This document shows, piece after piece, positions 42,315-50,479 of a stretch of 64,000 bases of DNA. This DNA comes from Vescimonas cirricatena (GTDB lineage: Bacteria; Bacillota; Clostridia; Oscillospirales; Oscillospiraceae): the NCBI RefSeq assembly GCF_020687045.1, contig NZ_JAJEPW010000001.1, positions 118,753 through 182,752 on the forward strand, given 5' to 3'. A program made the translations under genes and the position numbers. How positions within the stretch are numbered: position 1 is the first letter of the stretch; every line of letters starts with the position of its first letter. The notes below the pieces were generated by a model. The model did no database searches and had not been told where the DNA came from. It saw only the letters and a program-made list of their open reading frames with translations.

Positions 42315-42962
42315 TTACAGCAGTGATTCCACCAGCTGATAGATGTCGGTAAATGGATTGACAGCAATTCCAAACGGTTTGCTGCTGTCATTTTGAAGAT
42401 GGTATTGCTCTACACGTTTGGCGTTCTGAATCGCAATGGCTGTATGCTCTGCTAACTGGTTATATACATCGCCAGCTTTCTCATAATCAGGGAGATAAGT
42501 GGTCAATGCGTTTTTCACTGCGGGGTAGTCTTTGAAAAATTTGGTGGTGTACTGGAAATGCAACAGATACCAAAATTCAAAGCAGGGATTGGAGAGTGCA
42601 ATCTGAATCCCCTTCGCATCTGCCATTTTCCTTGCCTTGGAGAGCAGACTGTCCTTTGCAGTGATGGGGTCAGGGTTGTTGTAGTTCACATCTCCATCTG
42701 CAACTACCCATACAGAGTCTCCCTCTGATACGGAAATCTGATTTTTGTTCTGATATTCCACGGCTTTCCGGATCAGGCTGAGATAATCTGTTTCACCTCC
42801 GCTGGTGCGGCTGCCGACCACACGAATATCAATGTTTGTCTGACGGTTGCGGTAGTGTTCAAAATACTTAGGCTCAGTTTGAGAACCCTCCGTTACAATC
42901 AGAATGACAGGCTTTATTTTTCTGCGTCGCTGTCCACGCTTTTCAATTTTTCCACGTGCCAT
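42315..42962 (-). CDS. RloB-like protein (AbiLii type)
   Basis: This 215-residue protein has a basic start (MARGKIEKRGQRRRKIKP), then ILIVTEGSQTEPKYFEHY (Toprim-like first motif), VVADGDVNYNN and IALSNPCFEFWYLLHF. This is the RloB family pattern. RloB is found with RloA in AbiL-type abortive infection systems. The ATG lies one base after the RloA stop with GGAGGG upstream, so the pair is co-translated. The pair sits within the conjugation block as a cargo. Confidence 0.88.
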   Translation of the reverse strand: MARGKIEKRGQRRRKIKPVILIVTEGSQTEPKYFEHYRNRQTNIDIRVVGSRTSGGETDYLSLIRKAVEYQNKNQISVSEGDSVWVVADGDVNYNNPDPITAKDSLLSKARKMADAKGIQIALSNPCFEFWYLLHFQYTTKFFKDYPAVKNALTTYLPDYEKAGDVYNQLAEHTAIAIQNAKRVEQYHLQNDSSKPFGIAVNPFTDIYQLVESLL

Positions 42963-42963
42963 T

Positions 42964-44160
42964 TTACAGCCCTCCCTTGATAAAGGGGATTGCACCATAA
43001 CGGCCAATCAGATAGCCTTTCTCCACCTTGGCATCCTTGCGGATGGAAAAATCGTAAAGGGAGAACAGATCGGTAGCCGCTGTTTGCTCGTCTTTTTCGG
43101 TAAACCAAATCTGATCTCTCCTCAGTACATCCAGGTCAAGAAGATTGGTGTTGTGTGATGTGAAAATCAACTGGGCTCCATTTGGATTGAACTCCACGCT
43201 GTTAAAAAGCGAGACCAGATGCTTTGTCAGAAGAGGATGCAGATGAGCGTCCATCTCGTCAGCGACAAGAAGCGTTCCTTCATCCAGCACCTTTTTTACA
43301 ACACCGATCAGTTTGAAATAACTGTTGGTGCCATCAGATTCCTCTGCCATGTTCAGCGCGTAGGAAGAAGTATTTCCCTCTGTATCCTGTACCGTGTGAA
43401 TGGCCTCGATATTGGTAAAGATATCATTACGCTGAGAAGGAGCGGGTTCTGTATCACGCATCTGAAGGGACTGTATGCCAAAATCTGCAACACGCAGCAT
43501 AGAGGCGATCACATGCCGGTAGTCATCATCTTTGAGTTGTTCTGCTTCAAGGCCGTAGGCGTCTGCAACAGAATTTTTCGTGATGATCTGGCAGGAAGCA
43601 AACCATTCCAGAACCGGAATCACTTTGGAATAGCTCCAGTTTGATGCGACAGACAGATAGAGCTTGTTGGCCGAAGTGCGATCCTTGAGAGTATTTTGTT
43701 CATCGACATCAACGGTAAAGCGAAAATCTTTTGTGTCTTTTCGCTCAAAAATGAGTGCCTGCCTGCCATTGGGATAGTAATACAGATATTCTTCAATAAC
43801 AGCTTTGTCTGTTACAGAAAAGCCATACGCATATCGGATGCCATTTGTGGTGAAGATGACCTCAAAGCTGCTGGGGCGAGAGGGTGTTTCCCGGTCAAAC
43901 TTGAACGGCGAACGCTCAATGGTTTTGTGGAGCTGCTGGTTATGCGAAGTCAGCACATAATTTACCATGAACCAAAATGCATTCAAGACATTGGACTTTC
44001 CGGAAGCATTGGCACCGTAAATCACGGCAGACTTCAAATGCTTTTTGTTTCCGTCCACAATCAGGTGTTCCGGATGTTCGTTATCCTTACTGGCAAGCAG
44101 GGATAACACGACATTATCTTTGATAGAGAGAAAGTTCTCTACACTAAATTGAATCAGCAT
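42964..44160 (-). CDS. RloA-like AAA15 ATPase (AbiLi type)
   Basis: This 398-residue ABC/SMC-like ATPase of the AAA15 group has MLIQFSVENFLSIKD, Walker A GANASGKSN (~residue 50), Walker B LLVADEMDAHLHP (~residue 300) and H-loop TSHNTNLLD. In AbiL-type systems RloA senses phage infection and RloB executes; details are inferred from the family. The ATG at 44160 has AGGAGG upstream. The gene has its own consensus promoter at 44192-44220. Confidence 0.9.
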   Translation of the reverse strand: MLIQFSVENFLSIKDNVVLSLLASKDNEHPEHLIVDGNKKHLKSAVIYGANASGKSNVLNAFWFMVNYVLTSHNQQLHKTIERSPFKFDRETPSRPSSFEVIFTTNGIRYAYGFSVTDKAVIEEYLYYYPNGRQALIFERKDTKDFRFTVDVDEQNTLKDRTSANKLYLSVASNWSYSKVIPVLEWFASCQIITKNSVADAYGLEAEQLKDDDYRHVIASMLRVADFGIQSLQMRDTEPAPSQRNDIFTNIEAIHTVQDTEGNTSSYALNMAEESDGTNSYFKLIGVVKKVLDEGTLLVADEMDAHLHPLLTKHLVSLFNSVEFNPNGAQLIFTSHNTNLLDLDVLRRDQIWFTEKDEQTAATDLFSLYDFSIRKDAKVEKGYLIGRYGAIPFIKGGL

Positions 44161-44191
44161 AAAACAACCTCCTAAATCCTTGCTATAATAT

Positions 44192-44220
44192 ATTATATCC
44201 GCATTTTTGTGAAAAATCAA
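44192..44220 (-). promoter_or_regulatory. Promoter of the RloA-RloB pair
   Basis: Reverse strand TTGATT (44215-44220), a 17-bp spacer and TATAAT (44192-44197), 30 bp before the RloA start. It follows the terminator at 44315-44347, so the defence pair is transcribed independently of the conjugation genes. Confidence 0.75.
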
Positions 44221-44314
44221 CGCAAATGAAAAATAAAAATCTATATAGAGGATTTAAGAGAACAGTCGTGTGGAGAGGATATGCGGTGGGAGTTTCGGTA
44301 ATGATAAAAAGCAA

Positions 44315-44347
44315 GCCTGGGAAACAGTTCGCCGCTGCTTCCCAGGC
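44315..44347 (-). terminator. Intrinsic terminator after the S1-domain gene
   Basis: A perfect 9-bp stem (GCCTGGGAA / TTCCCAGGC) with a 15-nt loop, followed by TTGCTTTTTA on the reverse strand. Confidence 0.8.
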
Positions 44348-44354
44348 GCTTTGT

Positions 44355-45851
44355 TTACAGGTTCTGACGGATGATCCGGGTGATAATACCTACGGCCACA
44401 CCCCGCTCCATATCCAGACGGGTGACGGCAAAAGATACATCGTCCTTTTTGCCGGGCATCCGGTAGTCATAGCAGGAGTGGGCTACCGCATTGACGCCAT
44501 TGGAGAGGCGCACATAGACAACGCCCTTGTGGACATCTGTGACACGGCCGGCATACTTGCCTTGGATACGGCACTTCTGCAGGTTGTCCCTGTCGGTGTT
44601 CTCGGAAATACTCTTGATGTCAGCCTTGATGCCCAAGTCCTCCAGACTGTTGCGCCGCACGCTGAGAATACGGACCAGAACCTCATCGCCTACGGAAAAA
44701 CGCTCATGGGCATCACCGATCCAATCCCAGGCAAGGTCACGGGCAAGGATGGAGGTTTCAACGCCGAAAACTTCCACGCGCACAACCTTTTCAGCCACTG
44801 CAATCACACGCGCCTGGACGATGCGGCCCTCATAGACACGGTACATACCGGCAGCATCCGTATCCAGATAGAAAATCTGGCGTTTGCGCAGCATGGCCTC
44901 CTTGCGGCTGGCAACTACGCTGCGGGTCTTGGAGTCGATACCACGCACGATGAAGTCAATGTCAGCACCGAGCATGTTGCCAAGGATCTTATTTTGGCGC
45001 AGCATAAGGTCGGCGTATTCCTGACCGGAAGGACTGCGGCCCAGATTGATCATCATTTCCTTGATAGGGATAATGACACGGAACCCCTTGTAATCCACAA
45101 CTGCCACCGTCTTGCGGTTGTCCAGCTGTTCAATGCCGCCCAGCTTGCCGGTGATGATCTTGCGGGTGCGGTAGGCATTATGGATCTCATGCCAGATTAC
45201 ATCATCACGGTCTTCGGCAGTCTCGACATCATCCCGGCTGCGGATGGTAAGGACGGGGGCCTCGCCGCGCTGGGGGCGGGGCTGGCGCTGGGGAGGAGAA
45301 GGAGTAGGGGCAGGAGCGGCAGTTTCTTCCACGACAGGAACATCAGGCTCCACAGCAGGTTCCTCCGTATCAAGAATAGAGTCGGCTGTATCCGCCGACT
45401 CTGTTGTTTCGGCAGGGACTTCCTCTGTGACAGTTTCTTCAGGAGCAGCAGCTTCTTTCTTCTTTCGGCTGGTACGCTTGGGCTTGGGAGATGCAGGGGG
45501 TTCCTGCACAGCGTCGGCGTTATCTTCGTAAACATCAGGCGGCTGCACATCAAAGTCTTCCGGCATATCAGTGGGAGCAGCGCTTTGATCGTCTGTTTCA
45601 GCAGGCGTATCTCCGAACATTTCCTCCTCGGTGAGTTCAGGAAGGGGATCTTCAGCCATATCTTCGGCAGAGGTGTCCTCCAGGGGCTGATCCATCTGCC
45701 CCAGCAGTTCGTTCAAATCCAGACTATTGCCAGTATCAGCAGGAAGGGATTCAGGTTGAGCAGTATCGGCCGGCAGAGTTTCGCCTTCCGACATAACGGT
45801 TTCGGTAACAGGAGCCTCCTGTTCCAGAAGTTCTTTTTTCTTGGTTGCCAT
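44355..45851 (-). CDS. S1-like RNA-binding protein with a long acidic N-terminus
   Basis: This 498-residue protein has a disordered, Glu/Pro/Thr-rich first ~190 residues with one basic patch (PKPKRTSRKKKEAA), then ~300 residues with repeated S1-type OB folds: TGKLGGIEQLDNRKTVAVVDYKGFRVIIPI (~residues 215-245), GRIVQARVIAVAEKVVRVEVFGVETSI (~340-366), and a last copy GKYAGRVTDVHKGVVYVRLSNGVNAVAHSCYDYRMPGKKDDVSF (~430-475). It probably binds RNA or ssDNA. It lies between virD4 and the defence pair; a transfer-linked role is inferred from position only. Confidence 0.75.
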   Translation of the reverse strand: MATKKKELLEQEAPVTETVMSEGETLPADTAQPESLPADTGNSLDLNELLGQMDQPLEDTSAEDMAEDPLPELTEEEMFGDTPAETDDQSAAPTDMPEDFDVQPPDVYEDNADAVQEPPASPKPKRTSRKKKEAAAPEETVTEEVPAETTESADTADSILDTEEPAVEPDVPVVEETAAPAPTPSPPQRQPRPQRGEAPVLTIRSRDDVETAEDRDDVIWHEIHNAYRTRKIITGKLGGIEQLDNRKTVAVVDYKGFRVIIPIKEMMINLGRSPSGQEYADLMLRQNKILGNMLGADIDFIVRGIDSKTRSVVASRKEAMLRKRQIFYLDTDAAGMYRVYEGRIVQARVIAVAEKVVRVEVFGVETSILARDLAWDWIGDAHERFSVGDEVLVRILSVRRNSLEDLGIKADIKSISENTDRDNLQKCRIQGKYAGRVTDVHKGVVYVRLSNGVNAVAHSCYDYRMPGKKDDVSFAVTRLDMERGVAVGIITRIIRQNL

Positions 45852-45885
45852 AGATTAAAACCTCCTATGAATTTGATAGTTTTGT

Positions 45886-47841
45886 TTAAGACAGGATGGA
45901 ATCCTTGTCTGTGGTGATAATGCCTTCCGGCGTACCGGCAGATTTGGGGGCCGGAGCCTCTTTGGGTGATTTATCCGTGGGGGATGCCGGTTTGGTGGCT
46001 TTGCGCTTTGCCGGCTTCTTTGCTGCAGGAGCCGGTTTCGGCGCGGGCTGCGGTGTTTTGGCGGCTTCTTCTTCCAAGCGGCGCCATTCCGGTACATGGG
46101 CAGATGCTTTGCAGGAACGCAGGTACTTGGCTTCCGGGTGTTTGGAGTAATCCATTTTGTCTACCTGCAGAACCTTCTTGCCACGGATGATGATGAGCGC
46201 CTGATCCAGCGGGAGCCGCAGGACTTCATCAGGAGTAAGTACAGGGCGTTTTCCAACACCAGAGGTCTCACGAAACTCCGGTGTATAGTTGGAGATACGC
46301 CAGGTGCCCAGCTGTTTGGACTTACTGGATACTGCTACGGAGGCAAGCCCTGTCCTGGCAGAAATAAATTCGGCAGTAAGCTGGTCTGTACAGCCTAAAA
46401 ACAACTGCGCGTCACAGTTTCCAATGATCTCCTGCCACAAATTCTGCGGGTATCGGTTCTGCAATCCTGCGAGATTTTGGAACACACAGGACATGGAGAT
46501 ATTCCGGGAGCGTATTACGCTGAGCCGGCGGGAGAGGTCGGGGATCGTGCCGCACGCTGTCAGTTCTTCCCCAAGGATATGGACAGGCACAGGCAGTTTG
46601 CCGCCCTCGCAGTTGTGGTCTGCATATCGCACCAGTTTGATGAAGCAGAAAGATAGAAACAGCGAGGCCAGAAAATCAAAGGTGCTGTCCTGGTCGCTGG
46701 TAACGAGGAAGTAGGCACAGGGCTGCTGACCCGGAAGCTCCAGATCGATCTCATTCTTAGCGGTAATTTTTTTGATCAGCTCAGACTGGAATACCTGCAG
46801 GCGGCTGCCCAGACCGATAATCACGCCGCTTCGCACTGTGTCGCTGGCCTGCTTGAACAGGCTGTAGGGTGCTTTGGCAGGGTGCGTGGAAGGAAGCGCC
46901 TCGAACAATGTGTCAAGTTGGGATTCCCCATTGAGAGTCAGCAGCCGGTAGACTTCGCCAATGTTGCGGTTTTCTTCCGCATAGCCTTGATCCACATACA
47001 GTACCAAGGCCTTGAGCAGATTCATCTCACAGGCATCCCAGAAATGGTCGCTCTTGCCGTTGTTCGTGGTGTTCTTGATGATGACATCTACAAAAAGCTG
47101 GGCCATTAGTTCCTGTCCCTCAACTTCGGCAAGGCAACACCAGGAATCTGAGTTTTCAGGCGAAACGAGGTTGAATAGCTTGACACAATAGCCCCGGCTG
47201 CGGAGAAATTCGCTTGACTTCTCGTACAATTCCGATTTGGGATCGCAGATGATCAACGATTCTCCGGCGCCATTTTCACCTCGGACAGTGGCCTGAAGGA
47301 TACGGTTCATACAAAACGAACGGGTTTTCATGGAACCACTGGCGCCGTAGACTGCCAGATTACTGTTGATTCTGGTATCTTCCGGTATGCAGACTGCTTT
47401 GCCATCCAGCATACCCAGTACAACACCCTTGTGTTTGCGCAGATCGGGCACCAGATCCAGTACGCCGGACATTTCTTTGCGGGACATCCAGCCGGAGGTG
47501 CCATAAGTGCCTTTGGCGGAGTAGGAGAAATTGCGGTCTTCATCATACTCACCGGCATCACCATATCCCATGCGCATGACCATGATGAGCAGCACTGCTA
47601 ACAAGCCAATGCAGATCAAAATGCCATACACGCCATAAGGCGGTCTGAGCACAGAGGAAAGGCAGAGAAGGAAGTCGGGCGAAGCGGCCAGCGGTGAAGT
47701 ACCGTCGCCGGGAATACCGCCGCCCTGTTTCCAGGTTGCATAGTTACCCAAAAGCTGTGCCAGAAAGCCGCCTGCGTATAGAATCGCAAGAATGGCAAAG
47801 GGCGCTGCAATCAGGCTTACGATCAGTTTTTTCTTGTTTAT
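45886..47841 (-). CDS. VirD4/TraG-type coupling protein, apparent AUA start
   Basis: This protein of about 651 residues has two N-terminal TMs (KKKLIVSLIAAPFAILAIL, residues ~3-25, and GILICIGLLAVLLIMVM, ~73-90) and the cytoplasmic ATPase with a deviant P-loop (VYGASGSMKTRSF, ~residue 165), ICDPKSELYEKSSEFLR, and ILGEELTACGTIPDLSRRLSVIRSRNISM where a Walker B is expected. The Lys/Ala/Pro-rich C-terminal tail (~residues 585-651) is disordered. The ORF from the first normal start (TTG 47751) lacks the first TM. The frame continues upstream to an ATA at 47839-47841, 8 bp after GGAGG, overlapping the previous stop as ATAA, so I place the start there. Confidence 0.82.
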   Translation of the reverse strand: MNKKKLIVSLIAAPFAILAILYAGGFLAQLLGNYATWKQGGGIPGDGTSPLAASPDFLLCLSSVLRPPYGVYGILICIGLLAVLLIMVMRMGYGDAGEYDEDRNFSYSAKGTYGTSGWMSRKEMSGVLDLVPDLRKHKGVVLGMLDGKAVCIPEDTRINSNLAVYGASGSMKTRSFCMNRILQATVRGENGAGESLIICDPKSELYEKSSEFLRSRGYCVKLFNLVSPENSDSWCCLAEVEGQELMAQLFVDVIIKNTTNNGKSDHFWDACEMNLLKALVLYVDQGYAEENRNIGEVYRLLTLNGESQLDTLFEALPSTHPAKAPYSLFKQASDTVRSGVIIGLGSRLQVFQSELIKKITAKNEIDLELPGQQPCAYFLVTSDQDSTFDFLASLFLSFCFIKLVRYADHNCEGGKLPVPVHILGEELTACGTIPDLSRRLSVIRSRNISMSCVFQNLAGLQNRYPQNLWQEIIGNCDAQLFLGCTDQLTAEFISARTGLASVAVSSKSKQLGTWRISNYTPEFRETSGVGKRPVLTPDEVLRLPLDQALIIIRGKKVLQVDKMDYSKHPEAKYLRSCKASAHVPEWRRLEEEAAKTPQPAPKPAPAAKKPAKRKATKPASPTDKSPKEAPAPKSAGTPEGIITTDKDSILS

Positions 47842-48923
47842 GGGAACAACCTCCCCTCGAATTTTGTGAAATCAATGGTCTGGAAGCGCACCCGGGAACC
47901 ACAGTAGCTGCGAAGTACCTCTGCCTGGAAGTCAAAACAGATCAGTGTGCCTGGGCGCTCGGATAGTTCGAGGGAGGTGTTGAAGCGTGCGATACGGGGC
48001 AGATCGCAGAAATAGCCAAACAGGACTGGTGAGCCATCCGGTGAAACACCGTCATGCTCAATAGCCAGTCCGGGCTGCCTCGCAGTAAGACCTTGGAGCA
48101 GAATGCGGTCCAGCTCCGCAGTTTTCACAGGGTCGCACAGCAGTGCAAGTATCACCTCCCCCTGATGGTTGTTGGTAAGATAAAGAAAATGCTCATAGCT
48201 GCCATCCAGCATGAAGAAATCATGTTTGCGTCCTCCGGTGCTGGTCAAAATCTGGTAAGCCAGATCCATGCTGTTGCCCAGAATCAGTCCATGAACATCC
48301 TCATGGCGAAACTGTGGGGCCAGGCGCTGTTGGCAGATTACGCTCCAAATCAATGCCTTGACCCGCATTTCCGATTTGTAGCGCCACTTCATCAGGGCGC
48401 TGCTGCTGTTGTAGGTCACGAAGATGCCGGAGGGCGCAAGGAGTATTCCAGTGGAGCGGGAACTGCGGATCTTCGTGGTGTCGATCCCCATTTCTTTCAC
48501 TTCTCTGGAACTGAAAAAAGCAGGATAGACAATCCTGCCGCCAGCGTAACCATCCGGCGCAAAAATTGCCGGTTTTTCATCCCGATACACACATACACCC
48601 GCATTATCCATGGTCACATAGGTTTCTGCCAGGCGGTGTAGCCGGAGTCTTCGGTCAATTTCGCATTTCAAACGGTTGGTGTCGGTATCTCCTGTCAGGT
48701 AGCTGGCAAACCTGTCCGGCCGGCTTTCCAGCAGAGTGGCTTTGGCTCGCGGCCCCAGACGGTAGCCGCGCAGTTTATCCCGGTAATAGGTACGCAGCAG
48801 CCCGTCTTTTTTCAGTGCAGTGACAACAGACTCCAGATAATATGGACTGCCGGGAAGTCTGTTAAGCTGGTCTGTGGGGAACTCGCCGGAGATGGCAGTC
48901 AGAGAGAGAAGCCTGTACGCCAT
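47838..48923 (-). CDS. Hypothetical conjugation-associated protein, N-terminal winged-helix-like
   Basis: This 361-residue protein has an N-terminal ~70 residues that look like a winged helix (YRLLSLTAISGEFPTDQLNRLPGS, VVTALKKDGLLRTYYRDKLRGYRLG), followed by a mixed domain with no recognised motif. It directly precedes virD4, with a 4-bp overlap. The ATG at 48923 has no good ribosome site; GGAGG lies ~34 bp upstream before an out-of-frame TTG. A replication-relaxation or relaxosome accessory role is possible but not shown. Confidence 0.6.
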   Translation of the reverse strand: MAYRLLSLTAISGEFPTDQLNRLPGSPYYLESVVTALKKDGLLRTYYRDKLRGYRLGPRAKATLLESRPDRFASYLTGDTDTNRLKCEIDRRLRLHRLAETYVTMDNAGVCVYRDEKPAIFAPDGYAGGRIVYPAFFSSREVKEMGIDTTKIRSSRSTGILLAPSGIFVTYNSSSALMKWRYKSEMRVKALIWSVICQQRLAPQFRHEDVHGLILGNSMDLAYQILTSTGGRKHDFFMLDGSYEHFLYLTNNHQGEVILALLCDPVKTAELDRILLQGLTARQPGLAIEHDGVSPDGSPVLFGYFCDLPRIARFNTSLELSERPGTLICFDFQAEVLRSYCGSRVRFQTIDFTKFEGRLFP

Positions 48924-48975
48924 CGTGTCTGGCTGTGGGAATTTCCCAAGTGATCACCTCCTTGTGGTGTGTGGC

Positions 48976-49050
48976 TTTTACCGAGACTGCAAGGAACTTC
49001 GGTAAAAATCCGTGGTGTAACGACAGAAAAAAGCCCCGAAATCCGGGGCT
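48976..49050 (-). terminator. Terminator and second hairpin between 49096-49758 and 47838-48923
   Basis: Stem AGCCCCG/CGGGGCT (49032-49050) is followed by TTTTTTC on the reverse strand. A second perfect 9-bp stem, TTTTACCGA/TCGGTAAAA (48976-49007), lies between it and the GGAGG near 48956. Confidence 0.75.
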
Positions 49051-49095
49051 AAATACGATGTTGCGGCAGGTCGGACAAGCAATGGCTGAAAATGC

Positions 49096-49758
49096 TCAAA
49101 AATCCGAGATGGATTTTAGGGTGTTTTCATGCTCAGCAAGCCAGGCGGGAAACCGCTTTTTTTCCATGACACTGATTCTGGTACAGTCCTTTTCGCCCAG
49201 CGCAGCGGTGTTGTAGGCATCGCAGAGCAGGCCGGTATCGTCAGCCATGACGAAGGTGGAGAGGACATCCAGAAGCTGCTTTTCTTCCAGATTGTCGTAG
49301 TCACGGATACGCCGGGTGGGAAGGCACTGGTCATAAACCTGCGTAAAGCACACCACACAATCGCTGAAGCGGGGCATGGGATGCTCTTTGGCGTATTGCT
49401 CCAATGAGAAGTAGAACGGGTCGAGCAGAAACTCAGTGTTTTGCCTCTGCTTGCGTTTTGGGAGCAGACCAGGCAGGGTGACCTCCAGTACACCGTCCTC
49501 ATAGACAACCTCAATTCCGTGTACAATACCGGCGGATGTCAGGTAATCGCCTTTGCGGATGGTGGTGCTGGAATATATCAAATGCCGCAGCCTGCAGGCA
49601 ATTTTCTCTGCCCGCAGGGCGGCATCAGTGGATAAGACTTCATAGTTGTCCGGATAGCGCTGAATATCCGTGGTATCCATCGCGTAAAGAGCATTGCTCA
49701 AACGGGATATATCATCAAGAATGCTTCCGATTCGGTGTGAGATGATTTTTCGTTCCAA
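49096..49758 (-). CDS. Hypothetical element protein (DUF6100-like)
   Basis: This 220-residue protein (IISHRIGSILDDISRLSNALYAMD; AEKIACRLRHLIYSST; GIEVVYEDGVLEVTLPGLLPKRK; SLEQYAKEHPMPRFSDCVVCFTQVYD) resembles a family I recall as DUF6100 from clostridial conjugative elements. The function is unknown. It starts at a TTG with GGAGG 7 bp upstream, immediately after 49759-50286. Confidence 0.6.
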   Translation of the reverse strand: MERKIISHRIGSILDDISRLSNALYAMDTTDIQRYPDNYEVLSTDAALRAEKIACRLRHLIYSSTTIRKGDYLTSAGIVHGIEVVYEDGVLEVTLPGLLPKRKQRQNTEFLLDPFYFSLEQYAKEHPMPRFSDCVVCFTQVYDQCLPTRRIRDYDNLEEKQLLDVLSTFVMADDTGLLCDAYNTAALGEKDCTRISVMEKKRFPAWLAEHENTLKSISDF

Positions 49759-50286
49759 TCAAGTTCCTCCTGTTTTCTTAAAGTAATGCACCTGGCCCGC
49801 TGCATCCACGGTGCAGAAACCGGAAATGCCAGGGCAGTCAATGCGGCGAATGTCTTCCGGATTATCGACCAAAATGATGCGGCGTCCACCGCTGCGGTCA
49901 TCCCGAAGCGCATGGTTGATCAGGGCCTCCTGGCCGGAAGCTGCGTAGACGATTTCGTATAGTTCACCGTTTGCAAAGAAGATAAGCTTGACCGGAAAAT
50001 CACCGGGAGCATGGTATTCCACCTGCCCGATAAAATCCAAGAGTACCCAGGCAGCCCGTATCAGGGAGTTGTCTGATTTTGCTGCCCAACCAGACGGAAA
50101 GTAACCGCCTGTATCAGTTTGAAAAATACGGCCCTGCTTTTGTAGATGGGAGAGCAGGGTCTTGATGATTTCTTCTTTGCCAGGGTGAAAGCAAAGAAGC
50201 TGCTGCATATTGAGACCGGGATACATCGTGACGATCCGCAGCAGAGCCGCAGCTTCATTTCCATAGATTTCAGCCCTGGTCTTCAT
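49759..50286 (-). CDS. Hypothetical element protein (DUF5697-like)
   Basis: This 175-residue protein begins MKTRAEIYGNEAAALLRIVTMYPGLNMQQLLCFHPGKEEIIKTLLSHLQKQGRI-like; the first ~75 residues look like a winged helix, the rest like a small alpha/beta domain with GRRIILVDNPEDI. I recall DUF5697 for it. The start at 50286 is set by GGAGG 8 bp upstream. It adjoins 49096-49758 and lies downstream of a leader ORF and hairpin. Confidence 0.6.
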   Translation of the reverse strand: MKTRAEIYGNEAAALLRIVTMYPGLNMQQLLCFHPGKEEIIKTLLSHLQKQGRIFQTDTGGYFPSGWAAKSDNSLIRAAWVLLDFIGQVEYHAPGDFPVKLIFFANGELYEIVYAASGQEALINHALRDDRSGGRRIILVDNPEDIRRIDCPGISGFCTVDAAGQVHYFKKTGGT

Positions 50287-50344
50287 GGGTATCACCTCCA
50301 ATGGCGTAATATAGGCGTATTCAAGACGCATTAAAATAGGAAGG

Positions 50345-50454
50345 AAAGCCAGTCAGTGTAAGCCAAAAGATGATCTGGTTGGCAAAACTGGCTTTTAGGC
50401 GTAATGCAGACGCAAAGCAGACGCATAGCGGCGTCTGGCAGGAAAGTTGCACAT
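50345..50454 (-). promoter_or_regulatory. Possible leader peptide (50395-50454) abutting a hairpin (50345-50395)
   Basis: After the virB4 stop, GAGGTGATTCCC precedes an ATG at 50454 that opens 19 codons (MCNFPARRRYASALRLHYA) and stops at 50395-50397. The stop overlaps the first arm of a hairpin with arms AAAGCCAG/CTGGCTTT and an inner GCCA/TGGC stem, followed by TTTCCTTCC. The arrangement looks like translation-linked attenuation between virB4 and 49759-50286. Confidence 0.4.
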
Positions 50455-50479
50455 GGGAATCACCTCGCTCTTCAAATTG

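Noticed and set aside
44226..45917. Forward 563-residue ORF opposite the S1-domain gene
   Set aside because: It shadows the reverse coding strand; the reverse frame has a ribosome site and S1-type repeats.
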